A stretch of 64,000 nt of DNA from Prinia subflava (taxonomy: Eukaryota > Chordata > Aves > Passeriformes > Cisticolidae), in NCBI RefSeq assembly GCF_021018805.1, contig NC_086259.1, positions 3,038,001 to 3,102,000 of the forward strand, read 5' to 3'. Below, piece after piece: positions 28,543 through 39,868 of this stretch; within the stretch, counting starts at the first letter, position 1; every line of letters begins with the position of its first letter. Below the pieces are notes generated by a model. The model was not told where the DNA came from, ran no database searches, and worked only from the letters and a program-made list of their open reading frames with translations. Position numbers and translations under genes: made by a program.

Positions 28543-28692
28543 GTGCGCATCGAGGACGACGTCGCGGTGACAGCCACCGGCGTGGAGCTGCTCACGTGTG
28601 TCCCGCGGACTGTGGAAGAAATCGAGGCTTTCATGGCAGAGGGCCAGAGCAGTGCCAAGTCATTCGACTGCCTCTCCAGCCAGAAGCAGTAA
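28543..28692 (+). CDS. PEPD: PEPD (prolidase), last coding exon
   Basis: This exon encodes the 49 C-terminal residues and a TAA stop. The translation begins [19 protein letters not shown], containing Arg450 and the final metal ligand Glu452 (human numbering), and continues [14 protein letters not shown]. With the exons above, all catalytic residues expected C-terminal to residue 323 are present: His370, Glu412, Glu452 and the auxiliary His366, His377 and Arg398. The last 19 or so residues (from MAEGQSS) diverge from the human tail. By alignment the protein ends at position 497, against 493 in human. The exon is entered in phase 0 from an acceptor embedded in a minisatellite. Confidence 0.97.
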   Translation: MRIEDDVAVTATGVELLTCVPRTVEEIEAFMAEGQSSAKSFDCLSSQKQ

Positions 28693-28775
28693 ACCTCAGG
28701 GACTCACTGCCTCAACTAATCATTCTGATTTAATGCTGCGGCATATAAAATAAAATGCATCCAATTCTCAATAGC
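28693..28775 (+). other. PEPD: PEPD 3'UTR, short
   Basis: The 3'UTR runs from the TAA stop to shortly after the first AATAAA. It is short and AT-rich. The cleavage point is estimated from the signal position, not seen. Confidence 0.6.
28749..28754 (+). terminator. PEPD: PEPD poly(A) signal AATAAA
   Basis: This is the first canonical AATAAA after the PEPD stop codon, 57 bases downstream of it. Cleavage is expected 10-25 bases further on. Confidence 0.75.
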
Positions 28776-31027
28776 AGGAGAGGCAGGCAGGCTATTAGCT
28801 GGGAAAACTCCTGCATTAAAAATGAAGGTGGAAGGCCCAGGTAAATCAGCAGCTGCTTGCAATCAGCAGTTTATGTGACCAAGTGGTAGCTAAATAGCCC
28901 TGCTGCCTTATCAGTGGGGCTTATACAGCCCAGATGTATCTTGCAATTAAATCTGAATTTTGATGATTTACCTCTAAAATACCAAATGGATTATCTGAAA
29001 GCTACCAGCAATTGTAACACTCTTAAGTCCTTTTTTAAACTTCATCACAAATGCTGTGAAAAACAGAAATAAAAATCAGTTGTTCTCAATGGACATAATG
29101 ACACATATTTTTCCTATGGATCTGTATCCATGCAGTAAGCAGAATCAAATTTTTATTAAAATTCACCTTGGCATCATTTGTGTTCACAACTTCGTGGTCA
29201 TTTTGCTTTTCTGCTCCAGTTCCTGCTTCTTTATCTGCCCCTACTACCAGTTGGTGCTCTGTAAATGTTGACCCTTGGCTAGCCAGAGTTTTCTGCTCTG
29301 GATGGTGGCTGCAATGATCCTTCCCACACAGCCCCATGCTCATTAGATTTGTTCATCTATTTGTTCCTTAAAAACATAGATTGCTATGGTGTTCGTGACC
29401 CTTAAAAGTTGAAAGAAGGGAATATCTTTGCTGCAGGGCTCGTGGTGGTTCAGCAGCATATGCTGTGCAGCATGATAGAGTTATTCTTAACTGTTCAGTG
29501 TTAGTTCAGAATGTAATAATGTAAATTTTATTGGGATAATTTACAAACATATAAATATTGGTCACAAAATGACCATTCTTTCCACTCATGCAAGATTTAA
29601 ATCACCAAGAGAAGCTTTTCTTTGCTGTAGGTATTCATCAGCTTGCAGGATAATAAATACATTTCTTGCATCATAAAATAGCACTAGGTGCTGGTAACTA
29701 CATAAAAATAATCTTTCTCACTCTACATACACATCAAAACTCCTGTTCAATGTTCAGATTCTGTTGCAGTTTGACTGCAAAGCCACTTCAGAACATCCCT
29801 CTGCTGTGTCGGGGGCAGCTGAAGCCACAGCAGAGCATCAGAAACCACTGCTGCTCCCTTTGTGCCCCCCAGGACTGGATTTAGACCTGAAATAATTTTC
29901 TTAAAAATCATCAGGTACATTGCTCTAGGAGGGCTCTTTTTGCTCAGCAGGTTGGCCTGTGTGACAAGAACCTGCTCTTTATTCCTAACAGCTTGGTGAC
30001 CCATTGCTGTGTAGGAAACTTCATGTGGGAGGCCAAAGAAACATCGTGAAACAATCCAGAGGACTTCAGTAATGTCACTCAATTAATAAATAAGTCTATT
30101 TACATTTTGTAGAGGTTTCTTGACAGTGGTTTATAAGAGGCAAGTGTGGGAATTCTTGACTTTGAAGGGAAACGGTTTTTTCAGGAAGGGAGGTGAGAGA
30201 TCAGAAGCTTGTTTGTGCTGCTGTACTGGAGTTCTGCTGTGGAATCTTCCACCTCTGAAACGTGCCCAAGAACACCAGGCTTTATTCAGTAGCCTTGCAG
30301 ATATGAGAACACAGAGACTCTACTGGCACTGCTCTGAACTCATCTGCCCCCAAACCTCAGGTTTTTCAGTGCAAAGCAGTGCTCGTGGCCTCAGCCCCGT
30401 TCCCTCCACAGCCGAGTCCTGTGGCAGGCTCTGAACACACCCAGGGGCGGCTCCAGAACCTGCTCTTGCTTGGCTCGGGCAGCAGTTGCTATTTTACAGT
30501 AACACTTCACGGATTTTCAGAGGAGAGCTTTGGAACTGTTTCAACCAAGAGCCGCCACCCCAGCGCAGTTCCTGGGCCGCCCGTGCCTGCGATGATGTGG
30601 CAGGAGCTGGGCCCTGCTGCAGAACAGGTCGGGCAGCGCAGGAGGCAGGACTGGTTCTGCTCCGGGTGTGGCCGGCACGGAGCGCCGCGGGCCCGGGAGC
30701 GCCCGGGAGCTGCCCCGCCTGCCCAGCCACGATCACCCTGGGGCGGGATGGGATGGGATGGGGCACCCTCTCCCATTTTCTTTCAGCAGCAGGAAACTTG
30801 GTGAATATAAATTTCACCTTCCATTCCTAAAGTTTGTTCTGTAATCATAATTTTTACCCACTTGAGCAAAAAGTGAATTAGACCTTTTTTCCTCACTGGG
30901 GGAGGGGAGAGGGAATAAACCTTTTTTTAAACAGGAAAAATTATATTTAATACTTTTTAAAAGTGGTGTTTAATGATTTAAAGTGTATTAATGGGGTGAA
31001 AGTACAGGTTATGGCAAATTTGCTTTT

Positions 31028-31055
31028 TTACTATATTTACTATATTTACTATATA
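31028..31055 (+). repeat. Short AT-rich tandem repeat (TTTACTATA)x3
   Basis: Three tandem copies of a 9-bp unit are followed by ATAAG. It is a simple microsatellite-like tract. Confidence 0.7.
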
Positions 31056-31722
31056 AGATATTTTATACTGTCATGTTTTCCCAAATGCCTTTTCCCCTTG
31101 GCACAAACAGCCTTGAATAGACTTGGCACCAAAGTAACAGAATGTGTCTTATGCTGAGCAAATTTGTGTGCTTGGAAACGTCTGAGCGCTTCTGGAATGA
31201 TACAGGTAAACTGCTTCAGCTCCCTGGTGCGCTCTGAATTTACCTGCCCATCTCCCTGCTGCAGCTGCAGGAGGAGTTAAAGGGGTGCAGCCTCCCAGTG
31301 TCGGCAGGGGTGGAGCAGAGCCCTTCCCTTAGCAGTACAGTGGGAAAATGGGAATTGGGCTTCCTGCTGGAATGTGCAGTAACTCCTTGTGTACTGACAG
31401 GCACTGGGTTCTGTCACAGACTGGAGTTAAGAATAATGTGTCAAAAGGAAAATCTTGACTTTTGTAGGTCTGCACTGAAATTTTGTGTGCCTTGCAGCAG
31501 AGGACTGAGATGGAGGCACTCTGCTGTCACAGCCTGGGCTGCTTCACCCTGGGGGAAATGGCCTCTGCTCCTTGGATCTGCTTTGGCATTTGGGGGCTCA
31601 GAAAAAGCCCAAGCCCTTCATAACGAGCAGCCTCTCCCTGAGGTGCCTTTAAACCATCGATGGGATACAGTCATGGCAGTGAGGTGCTGCACAGAGCCCC
31701 TGCTCCTCCCGAGCCTTGTCCT

Positions 31723-32128
31723 GCTGCCAGCCAAGGACAAGGATCATTGTCCTGGTTCCAGCTGAGGACAGGGATCCTTGTCCCGCTGTCCCCAAGGCCA
31801 GCGATCGCTGTCCCAGTGCCAGCAAGGGCCAGGGATCGTTGTCCTGCTGTCCCCAAGGCTGGGGCTTGCTGTCCCCAAGGGCAGGGATCACTGACCCAGT
31901 GCCAGCCAAGGCCAGGGATCGCTGTTCCAGTGTCCCACAAGGGCAGAGATCACTGTCCCCAAGGACAGGGTTCACTGTCCCCAAGGACAGGGCTCACTAT
32001 CCCGCTGTCCCCAAGGACAGGGCTTGCTGTCCTGCTGTCCCCAAGGGCAGGGCTCGCTGTCCCCAAGGGCAGGGCTGGCTGTCCCGCTGTCCCCAAGGGC
32101 AGGGCTGGCTGTCCCCAAGGGCAGGGCG
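31723..32128 (+). repeat. GC-rich minisatellite, 22/30-bp units
   Basis: The core CTGTCCCCAAGG(G/A)CAGGG recurs more than ten times, with unit lengths alternating mostly between 22 and 30 bp. Early units are diverged and the later ones (from about 31,950) are nearly identical. Several frames are open through it, which is a repeat artefact. The array ends in a short CpG-rich patch. It lies between the converging PEPD and CEBPG 3' ends. Confidence 0.9.
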
Positions 32129-33061
32129 GGCCCGTGTGGCCGCGGTGGCGGGGACAAGCCCAAGGTGCCGTTTGTGCTCCCGTCCCGGGCAGGGGCGGCG
32201 ATCGCAGCGGGGCCCGCGGCGCGTTGGGCTCGGAGCGCTTCCATCGCCTCTGTTACACGCTGTGGGTGCTGTTGCTGTCACTGTTCCTTTTCCTATCTGG
32301 CTGTTGTTAAATTGTAAATTGTTATCTCAACCCCAAATTGCATTTTGTCTCTCTCACCTGATGGGGTAGGGGAACGGGAGTGCCTGCGTGGGGCTTATTT
32401 TGCAGTTGGGCTTAAATCACAACATCAGTAAAGAAAACTAGTGCAGAGGCTGATAAACCAGAAATTCCATTTTTCAAATGACTTTTCATAACTCAGTGGT
32501 TTTAAACATGAAGGAAATGGGATCAGAGCTGTCAGGAGCAACAGGTGGAAAAGTCACCCTTCAGAGCTTCAAGACATCCAAGACATGATTCCCACCAAAA
32601 CCACAAACAGCCAAGGTTTGCCATCTGTTCAGCCTGGTGGAGGGCCCCACTCCAGCCTGGCAAAACAACTTCAGGACACCAGGGCCACAGGGCCAGCCCA
32701 CAGTCAGACACTGGGCAGAGATCGGCGCCGGCCTTTCCACCAGAGGAGGTGCAGTTAACAAAGGAGAGCCTTCAGGTAATTTCTTCCTTGTCATGTTTGG
32801 TGTTCTGCTCCTCTCCCCTCCCCTCTAACTGCAGTATATTTGCAGTCTTTTCTGCAGAAATTGCAGAAATTTCTTTCTTTTTTCCTTTTTTATTAAATCA
32901 GACATTTAGACGTAACTGAGATGAGTTTCTGATTGCTTCCATGGAGCAGAACGCTGAGTGAAAGAGGGGAACAGAGACTACTGCACTGATTTCTCCAAGA
33001 TAGCTGTGTGAGTTGGGCAACTCTGCACTTGGAAATAGAAAAGGGATGGGAAAAACGAGGC

Positions 33062-34497
33062 CACTACAAGCAAAACATTTTTATTAGCTTCTGGTATTTC
33101 AACCCTACCAACTTAAAATGCAGTTAGAATGAAAAAAACATATCTGTAAAAAGTCTACCATAATCCAAAACAATCCATTGAAGTTTTCCACATGTATTAA
33201 AAGTTTAAATTCAAAAAAGAACTTCTCAAGCTTTCATTCTCTAACAGTATCTTCATAGAGATAACATCCAAGTTTTTCCTAAGTACAGATACAAAGCAAA
33301 CAAGCATCCTCCAAAATAATCTATGGACAAAGGTAGTGTAAGAAGAAAATAAAGACAGTGCAGTAATCTACAAGACAGACACACAGGTTAAATGTAAAAT
33401 AACCATACCATCAATGAAATATTTAAAAATGAAAATAAATTAAAGTTACATCAAAGTTCCTGCTTTACTTTGTTTAAATCCTCAATATAGCACATAGCAC
33501 TGCATTACGGATCATGGCAAAGACTAAGCAGTAGCAATAAAAAGTTGCTACAGAAAAACTGTGGAAATAAAACAATCCTAAAGATACTCCTTCACGCAGC
33601 TGTATGATGGCTGTAGAAATTCCACTAAATCAGTTATTCATACCAGGGCCATTCATTTTTAAAATCACTGTAAATTTCTGTGAATTCATGTCAGCCAGCA
33701 GTGAGCCATGCACCCCAGCTGAACACCCTGCCCCTTTCCCTGCTCAGGCACGCTGCACCTTCTGTTCTCTCCAACACCTCCTTCCCAGCAAGAATGCAAT
33801 TCTGCAGGGCACAGTTTTGGTAGCATTTTGAAACTTTCTGAAAACAAACTCCTGTTCTCATAGGGCCCCAGTCACTCTGTGAGCGATATAAATGCAAGTT
33901 AAAGGAAAGCACTGCCCACTGCCTGCACACATCATCGGAGTGTATTGTTATTTTTCTGAGGAAGCATCCCAGCTATCACTGCAACCTCCCCATTAACTAT
34001 AGCTGGGCAGGAGGGACCCACCTGCTGCTTCACAGGACTTGTTCTACAGATTTATAGTAAAAAGCAAAAATTCTCCACAGCCTTTGTAGTTTGTAATATG
34101 TAATGGAGCAAACAAAGGGCTAAAACACACTAACAGGTATTTAAAAGATGCTCTATCCAATTACAAGTTTCTGATACTGTAGTGAGCCATCCTGGTGGAT
34201 TCCTCCCATTATGTGAAGTCCAAAATGGTAAGTGAATATTCTTGTGAAAATGTTATCTCCTAAATATTATCCTTGTTGGATAGGAGTTCAGATCTGCATA
34301 AATCTCTGAGGAGAAAAATATTTAAAACAAATATCCTAACCAGTTCCTGGTTTAATTGTTACAAATCTTCAGTGTTAAATCTAAAAGAAGAAAATCTCCA
34401 CGAAACAATGACTGCAGGTACAGTTTTTGCTTGGTTACTGCGTGGGCACTGCAGACAGGCTGCACCTCAAGAGTTTGTTTCATAAGGTCACAGGTGT
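33062..34497 (-). other. CEBPG: CEBPG 3'UTR (inferred extent)
   Basis: The region downstream of the CEBPG stop on minus is AT-rich, with no competing gene, and extends about 1.4 kb to the first minus-strand AATAAA. The length is inferred from that signal. An alternative distal signal at 32,888-32,893 would lengthen it by about 190 bases. Confidence 0.6.
33080..33085 (-). terminator. CEBPG: CEBPG poly(A) signal (AATAAA on minus)
   Basis: TTTATT on plus reads AATAAA on minus. It is the first canonical signal I find downstream of the CEBPG stop codon. A second copy occurs at 32,888-32,893. Confidence 0.6.
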
Positions 34498-34950
34498 CTA
34501 CTGCCCACTGTTTTCTGCATTTGTTGTGGTGGTCTCAGTGCCAACAGGTTGCACATTATCTGCAAAATTGTGGGCGTGCTCAAGGAACAAGTCTTTCAGT
34601 ACGCTCAGCTCCTTGGTCAGGAGTTTAATTTTTGCCTCTAAACGTTCATTTTCCTCTTTAAGCTGGTTGACCCTTTGCAGCGTGTCTTGTGCTTTCTGCT
34701 TGCTTTTTAAGCGGCTCTTTTTCACTGCCATGTTGTTCCGCTCTCGGCGCTGACGATACTCATCACTGTTCCTATCCACAAAGGAATTTTTCTTCCCCTG
34801 TTTGCTCGGAGGCACAGCTTTGCCTCCACCACCAGGACTAACTGGCACCAGCTGGGGAACCTGCTGCAAACCACTGGAGTGTGCTTGGGTGTGAATCACA
34901 CTTGCTGCGCTCGCGTCTGTGGTGGTGTTCTGTTGGGATGTCTTGCTCAT
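34498..34950 (-). CDS. CEBPG: C/EBP-gamma, bZIP transcription factor
   Basis: This complete 150-residue protein (the same length as human) is encoded in one exon. The N-terminal part is short and includes the family-typical VIHTQAH and GLQQVPQLVP, followed by a Gly run at about 40-43. The bZIP domain follows: basic region at about 62-86 with RNSDEYRQRRERNN and the DNA-contact signature NNMAVKKSR (72-80), then a leucine zipper from about 91 through LTKELSVLKDLFLEHAHN (111-128). It acts in the nucleus and binds C/EBP and composite C/EBP-ATF sites as a heterodimer with other C/EBPs or ATF4. It lacks a classical activation domain, which in this family makes it a modulator. The start is fixed by the conserved MSKTSQQN. 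Upstream is a non-coding 5' exon and an intron. Confidence 0.99.
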   Translation of the reverse strand: MSKTSQQNTTTDASAASVIHTQAHSSGLQQVPQLVPVSPGGGGKAVPPSKQGKKNSFVDRNSDEYRQRRERNNMAVKKSRLKSKQKAQDTLQRVNQLKEENERLEAKIKLLTKELSVLKDLFLEHAHNFADNVQPVGTETTTTNAENSGQ

Positions 34951-35060
34951 TTGGACGGGCTGTTCTTGGACACAACAGAATTTGTTAGGAGACTGGAAAC
35001 TCTTGCGTTTCTAGAAGGTGTTTCCAACTGATCTTCACATGGATTAAGAGCAAGGTGAAC
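34951..35060 (-). other. CEBPG: CEBPG 5'UTR segment of exon 2
   Basis: This is the non-coding 5' part of the coding exon. On minus, the acceptor is a strong pyrimidine tract ending TTCTAG, so the exon starts at 35,060. It contains one upstream AUG, at 35,038-35,040, directly followed by UGA. The main AUG has no purine at -3 (CAA before ATG). Confidence 0.85.
35035..35040 (-). promoter_or_regulatory. CEBPG: Start-stop uORF (AUG-UGA) in CEBPG leader
   Basis: Read on minus, the bases are ATG TGA, a minimal upstream open reading frame with no elongation codon, starting 90 nt before the CEBPG start. Its context is weak (T at -3). Such elements can hold ribosomes at the leader. The effect here is inferred. 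Confidence 0.6.
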
Positions 35061-35234
35061 CTAGAAGGGGGAAAAAAAGCTATTAAAGATGCTGGCTTGA
35101 GCTACGATCTTATACATCACTGGCTTTAGCATGAAGTACTGAATGGTACATGTGGCAGTAAGACATTGTAACTGTGCTGGAAGTGGACATGATGCCAACT
35201 ACATTTCTGAAGCCTCAAACATATTTGGATTGGA

Positions 35235-35650
35235 TGGGACTATTACTGGGTCATCTAGTCAAGCTGTTTGAATTGTTCACTGGCTTCACTCAGTTATTCC
35301 AAAGCCATCCCTGATGGACGGGTGTCTAGCCTAGCCTCAAATATCTCCAGTTTCACAACCTCTCTCTTGGCAACACATTCCACTGTCTAACTTTTCCTCC
35401 AGTTATACAATTCTTAGTTTTCAGACTGGAGTTTTCCTTCTGTGGCTTAAACCTATTAACAGCCTGACTCTTGACCAACAGGGGTATTTGATCCTTGTCC
35501 TCTTCGGACCACATCTCGGGGTGTATCCGCAGACAAATTCCTCCCTGATCTCTTTTCTCTGGAGCAAGGGTGCTCAGCCTGTCCACCTTTTCTCAGCCAT
35601 CTTACAGCACTTGTTTTAAAGATGATGTCCAAATTGGTGGCTGTCGTGAG
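35235..35650 (-). mobile_element. Diverged CR1-like LINE 3' fragment
   Basis: The order of short matches recalls the reverse complement of an old CR1 3' region: GTCATCTAGTC, then AATATCTCCAG, CACAACCTCTCT, ATTCCACTGTCTAAC, CCTTGTCCTC, and a CTGGAG...GCTCAGCC...TTTTCTCAGCC block. CR1 sense would be minus. It is heavily mutated and 5'-truncated, as usual for these elements. The assignment is by memory of the consensus. A RepeatMasker run would settle it. Confidence 0.5.
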
Positions 35651-38600
35651 CTCTACTAGTACTGAAAATGAACATATGGAAAAAGGCAGCGCATTGCGAA
35701 GGCTGTGTCTGGGTGGCATTCTCCACCAGCAGCGTCCTGAGCCCATGCCAGTGTGAATCAAGCAGGTGGGACAGCACCACAGGGGGATGGCAGTGCAGAG
35801 CACCACACAGAGGACTGCCACCCATCAAAAGACAGCACCCACAGCTGACTCATCACCCAGCAAGGTCGCCTGCCATGGTTCGTGCACGGTCACTGCCCAC
35901 TCTGTGCAGCAGACAAACCGTCCTGATGAGCAGCACATGCTCTCACCTGACTGACGCTCCCCCGCTGCTGAGGGCAGCCTGCTCCTGCCCCTACTGGTGG
36001 CACAAGGAGGACTCCACCACAGCTGCAGGGCCATGGCCCTGGCAAGGCTAACAGCTGGTCCCCTTCTCTTCCCATCTCACAGGATGACTTCCTAAATGGC
36101 TGGGAGAGAAGAGGGGAAGGGCAACAGGATGGTCCTAAGCTCCTGAAACACCTACCTATGGCTCCAGTGAAAAATACTCAGTGATCAGTCAAATCAGTGT
36201 GCATTTGTCATGTTGAACAAAAGCAATTAACTGGCACTAAACAATCCTACTCCAAGGTCAGGCAGTGTGGCAGCAGTGCAGCCCAGCCCTGTCACACACA
36301 TGCAGCACCACACAGACAGTGTGATGCATCCTGCCTGCCCATCCTCCAGGGACTGGGGAGAGCAGGCAGCTGCAGCAGCACCGGCAGTGCTGACTGCCCC
36401 GGGCAGGCAGTGTCCAGCCCAGGGATACAACAGCAGACACACAGCTTCACTGTCCGCTGAGGAGCGCTGGAGTGTCTGAGAGGCTTGTAAGTGAGCTCCT
36501 CTGTGTCACTGGTCCTTCTAAACTCACAGTTCATCAGCTGTGTACTGTTCCTCTGTTTTTCTCAGCAGTCTGAGCTGCTGTTTGACTTCTGGATGAGCTA
36601 TCATTAAAATGTTAAACTTCAACTGTGTAGATCAACTGCATATTCCAAGCTGAAGGAGCCAGAATGAGATGCAGTTGCAGAGTGTGGTTCAGTAACATTC
36701 ATGAAAAAACCCACTAAGTTTGGCTTGAATGTTACTCAAAATTAACCTCTTCCCCAAGAGGTCTTGTCACTTGTGAAGATGTATGAGTATACCCACACCC
36801 TTCCTATCAAGAAATCTTTTCATTTTCTTATTTCAGGGCAGAATGAGACCATCAACATTTTTTGACATCTGTGGAGCTGGATCTGGATACACAGCATCTA
36901 ACACAAAGTATTTTCCCAATTTCAACTCTGAAAGCAACTTTAGCAAGCCGTGTTTCAGTCCCCCACTGTGACCTAATAAGCAGTTTGGTTGGGCAGTTAA
37001 ACTGAATACCCAGCTAACAAGGTGTTCCTGTGCCCCACGCCAGACTGGCAGGGCCAGTTGGAGCTGTGCATGTGTAATTGCACAGACATTTCTAGTCAAG
37101 GTGTAAGTGTATGCTCCTCTCAGAGCATGCACTGGCCTTGTCTGCACCTTATTTTAAAATACAGGATTTCTGCAAGGCACATGCAATTCTCTTAGGCTGT
37201 CTCTGACAAGTAGATTTTTGACACCTTTTCCAAATCAGACAGAATGCTCTGCTGTCCCTTCTGCTTCAGCACATTTCTGTGCTTGCAAAGTTCTCCTGGA
37301 CAGGCCAGTTATGTAACCCACACCATTTCCACAACTGATTTTTGTGCTCCATGAGCTACTACAGAGGAAGGGGTGGCTCCTGCCCCCAAAGGAGCCCCAC
37401 CTGACATGTAACAGGTTTCTTCACATCACCAGGTTCCATGTGCTACTTCTCTCTCTGCTATCAAAACTATTTAATACTGCTTTAACACTTCTTTCTTATC
37501 TCTATCAGATTTCCCTATCATTCAACAAAAAAAATATTTGTTCCATTAAACCTTGTATTAACGGAGTATTTTAGTTGGGCAGTACATGGGTATAAGTGAA
37601 GATAGCCAGTGTCACACCTCTCAAGCAGGAATTCTAGCCCTGCCTGCTAGAACAGACCTCCCTCAGTTCCTTCCTACTGGAACTGATTTGGTTTTTATTA
37701 AATTATTATTTCTTGAGTGAGATGTGCTCTTATCTGGCCTGATGATCAGAACCCTTAACTGGGACAGGTGTCACCTGGATTCCTCTCCTGCTCCAAAGAA
37801 CATGCAGAGCAAGTAGCACTAACTGTACTGCATCACAGAGTTACATGAGTGCCAACAACTGAGGCTTGAAACTCCTTTTTCCACCTGATTTGGAGCTGGA
37901 TGCCTATTACCAATTGTCAGAAAGCTGTCCCAGAGGTCATCCTTCAGCAGTTACTGCAAGAGAGTTAAAGGCAGCAGGGATGAGGAGTACAGAGGGGACT
38001 CTCAAGAAGGGTGAGGTAAAGGCCGTGGTAACTGGGAGAGGCCATGAAGGTGGGGAGGCAGATAGGGCTCACATTGCTCAGAGCCCTGCACACAGGGTGC
38101 TTCCCTGGACTGGGTGACAGCCCCAGCTCAGCAGGAGACAGCTCCTCAGAGAGCCAGCCCAGCTTCCCAGCATCTTGTTCCCATAAAGCTGCTCAAGAGC
38201 CTCAGCACAGCCCTAGGCTGGTTCCACCCAACACATGGTACTGTTTCCAGTGCCAGTCAGAACTGCCTAGCTCTCTCCTTGGGCCTCCACTGGCCACCCA
38301 GGAAACCAACTGGCCACCCACTACAGCATAATAGCTGTACACTCAAGAGGTGTCTTCTCAGGCAGAAAGATGTTTCTTACTGTCTCACACTACTCCTCAG
38401 GGACCAATGAAGCAATGAAGGCCTTCATTTGCTTTCACACGTTCAAAAAATAAAGACATTAAACTTCCAAATGTTTGCTTTGGCAAAGAAAAAAAAAAAG
38501 TGTTTCGTCAATTAAATCAGTATTTTTTTTTAACTTGGTAGCAAAAAATACAAAGTGCTTCCCTCTGCTCCTTTCTTGAGATGTGACTGTGCTGATTCTG

Positions 38601-39682
38601 ATCATTAGTCAGAGTGGTTTTATTGCACAAATTCACACAGCTGCCTTGTCAAACGCAAAATCAGTCCCCACCTGAACAGCAGTAGGTGGCCTCTCTTTTC
38701 TCAGACATCACTGGGAATACCCTAAAGAGCTCTGATTCTCGGTCCCAGTGACCTGTGCCAAGGACAGCGGCACAGAACTCCGGGCACACGATTGCTGAAC
38801 AGCGGGAGCGCCGACCCCGGCATGGGTCACACACAGGCTCGCAGGAGCCGACGCTGACTCTGGGCAACAGCGCTTCGAGACTGGGTACCTCAATCCCATC
38901 ATTTCTAACAACATCACCTTTACATATTTATTTCAGAATCTCCATTTTTAATACAGATCTTACAAGAAAAATGCACTCTGACATCCTTAGCAGACTGTAC
39001 CAGAACACATAAAGCATATACTTTAACATGACAGAAGCCCAAAGACTGGGAGGCAAAGAGGAATCGAAAGACTCTGTCTTTCGAACTAAAACGACAGCTG
39101 TGATTTCTAACGATAAATCGATCCTTAAATCGGGAAGTTTTGCACATTATAAATGCTTATGCTTTCCGAGGAGGCTCTGCACGGCACAGCTACGGAGCTG
39201 CCACTGCTCTTCCGGCCGGATGTCAGCGCCAAGGCCAACGCGGAGCTCCCTGCCTGCCAAAGCCCTGCTTTCAAACTTGCGACTGGAGCTAGACAAAGTC
39301 GTGAGGGACCCGAAACCTCTGCGGAGCGGCTCCGCGGGGCGGGCGGCACCGCGGGCGCTCCGGGCCGCGCTCCCCTCTGCCCCTCAGGCCGCGCCGCCAG
39401 CGGCCGCCCGGCCCCGCCGCCGAACGCCCCCGGAGCCGCCCCGGCACCGCCTCGCTGTCCTCACCCCCGGGCCGGGACCGACCACGGGGGCCGGGACCGG
39501 CCCGGCCCGGCCCTCCCCGGCGGGCCCATGGCGCCGCCGCCGCCGCCCTGCCCGGGCCGCCCGCCCGCCCGCCGAGGCCGCGCTGCTCCTCCCCCGTCCG
39601 AGCGGGGCGCGGGGGTGCCCGGCGCTGCCAAGCCGTGACTTCACCGGGGGAGGGGAGGGGAGGGCGCCGGGGCCGCCCGCCG

Positions 39683-39691
39683 ATTGCATCA
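39683..39691 (-). promoter_or_regulatory. CEBPG: ATF-C/EBP composite site (CARE/AARE) in CEBPG intron 1
   Basis: ATTGCATCA on plus equals TGATGCAAT on minus. It matches the C/EBP-ATF response element consensus TGATGNAAN and is the same core I recall from the CHOP amino-acid response element. It lies 74 bases inside intron 1 from the donor. ATF4 with a C/EBP partner is the expected binder. Function is inferred. Confidence 0.6.
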
Positions 39692-39764
39692 CGCGCTGCC
39701 GTGCGGGCCCGGCGGGCGGGGGCGGCCACGGCCCCCGGGCCCGGCGCGCGCCCCCCGCGCTTAC

Positions 39765-39840
39765 CTGAGCGGCGCGAGCGGCGGGAGGGGCCGGGCGGGC
39801 CGCGCTCGGTACCGTGCGCGTGCGGCCGGCGCCGATTGCG
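39765..39840 (-). other. CEBPG: CEBPG non-coding exon 1 (5' boundary approximate)
   Basis: The 3' edge is defined by a consensus donor on minus (CTCAG|GTAAGC, exon ends at 39,765) that pairs in phase-free fashion with the acceptor at 35,061. The 5' edge is unknown. It is placed here from the CCAAT boxes at 39,887-39,908, which usually sit 60-100 bases upstream of initiation. No ATG occurs in the assigned exon. Confidence 0.6.
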
Positions 39841-39868
39841 ACACCGCGCGAGCCGCCCCGCCCCCGGG

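Larger units (their letters stand above)
28776..33060. other. Tail-to-tail intergenic spacer between PEPD and CEBPG
   Basis: PEPD ends on plus and CEBPG ends on minus, leaving about 4.3 kb. It contains a 9-bp triplicated AT repeat at 31,028-31,055, a short (GGGAT)n run near 30,746-30,763, a C/G-rich minisatellite at 31,723-32,128 and a small CpG-rich patch at about 32,129-32,250. A second possible CEBPG poly(A) signal on minus lies at 32,888-32,893. No gene or recognised transposon is supported. Confidence 0.7.
35061..39764 (-). other. CEBPG: CEBPG intron 1
   Basis: A 4,704-bp intron separates a non-coding first exon from the coding exon. The minus-strand donor is CTCAG|GTAAGC at 39,764 and the acceptor is a long pyrimidine tract ending TTCTAG at 35,061. 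It holds a diverged CR1-like fragment at about 35,235-35,650 and, near its 5' end, a composite ATF-C/EBP motif at 39,683-39,691. The first 500 bases lie in a CpG island. No nested gene is supported. Confidence 0.8.

Noticed and set aside
28145..28658. Minus-strand frames with His-Gly-Pro-Thr repeats
   Set aside because: They are translations of the 29-bp minisatellite and the antisense of the last PEPD exon.
31660..32369. Plus-strand frames of over 200 codons
   Set aside because: They are translations of the 22/30-bp minisatellite. The other frames are also open.
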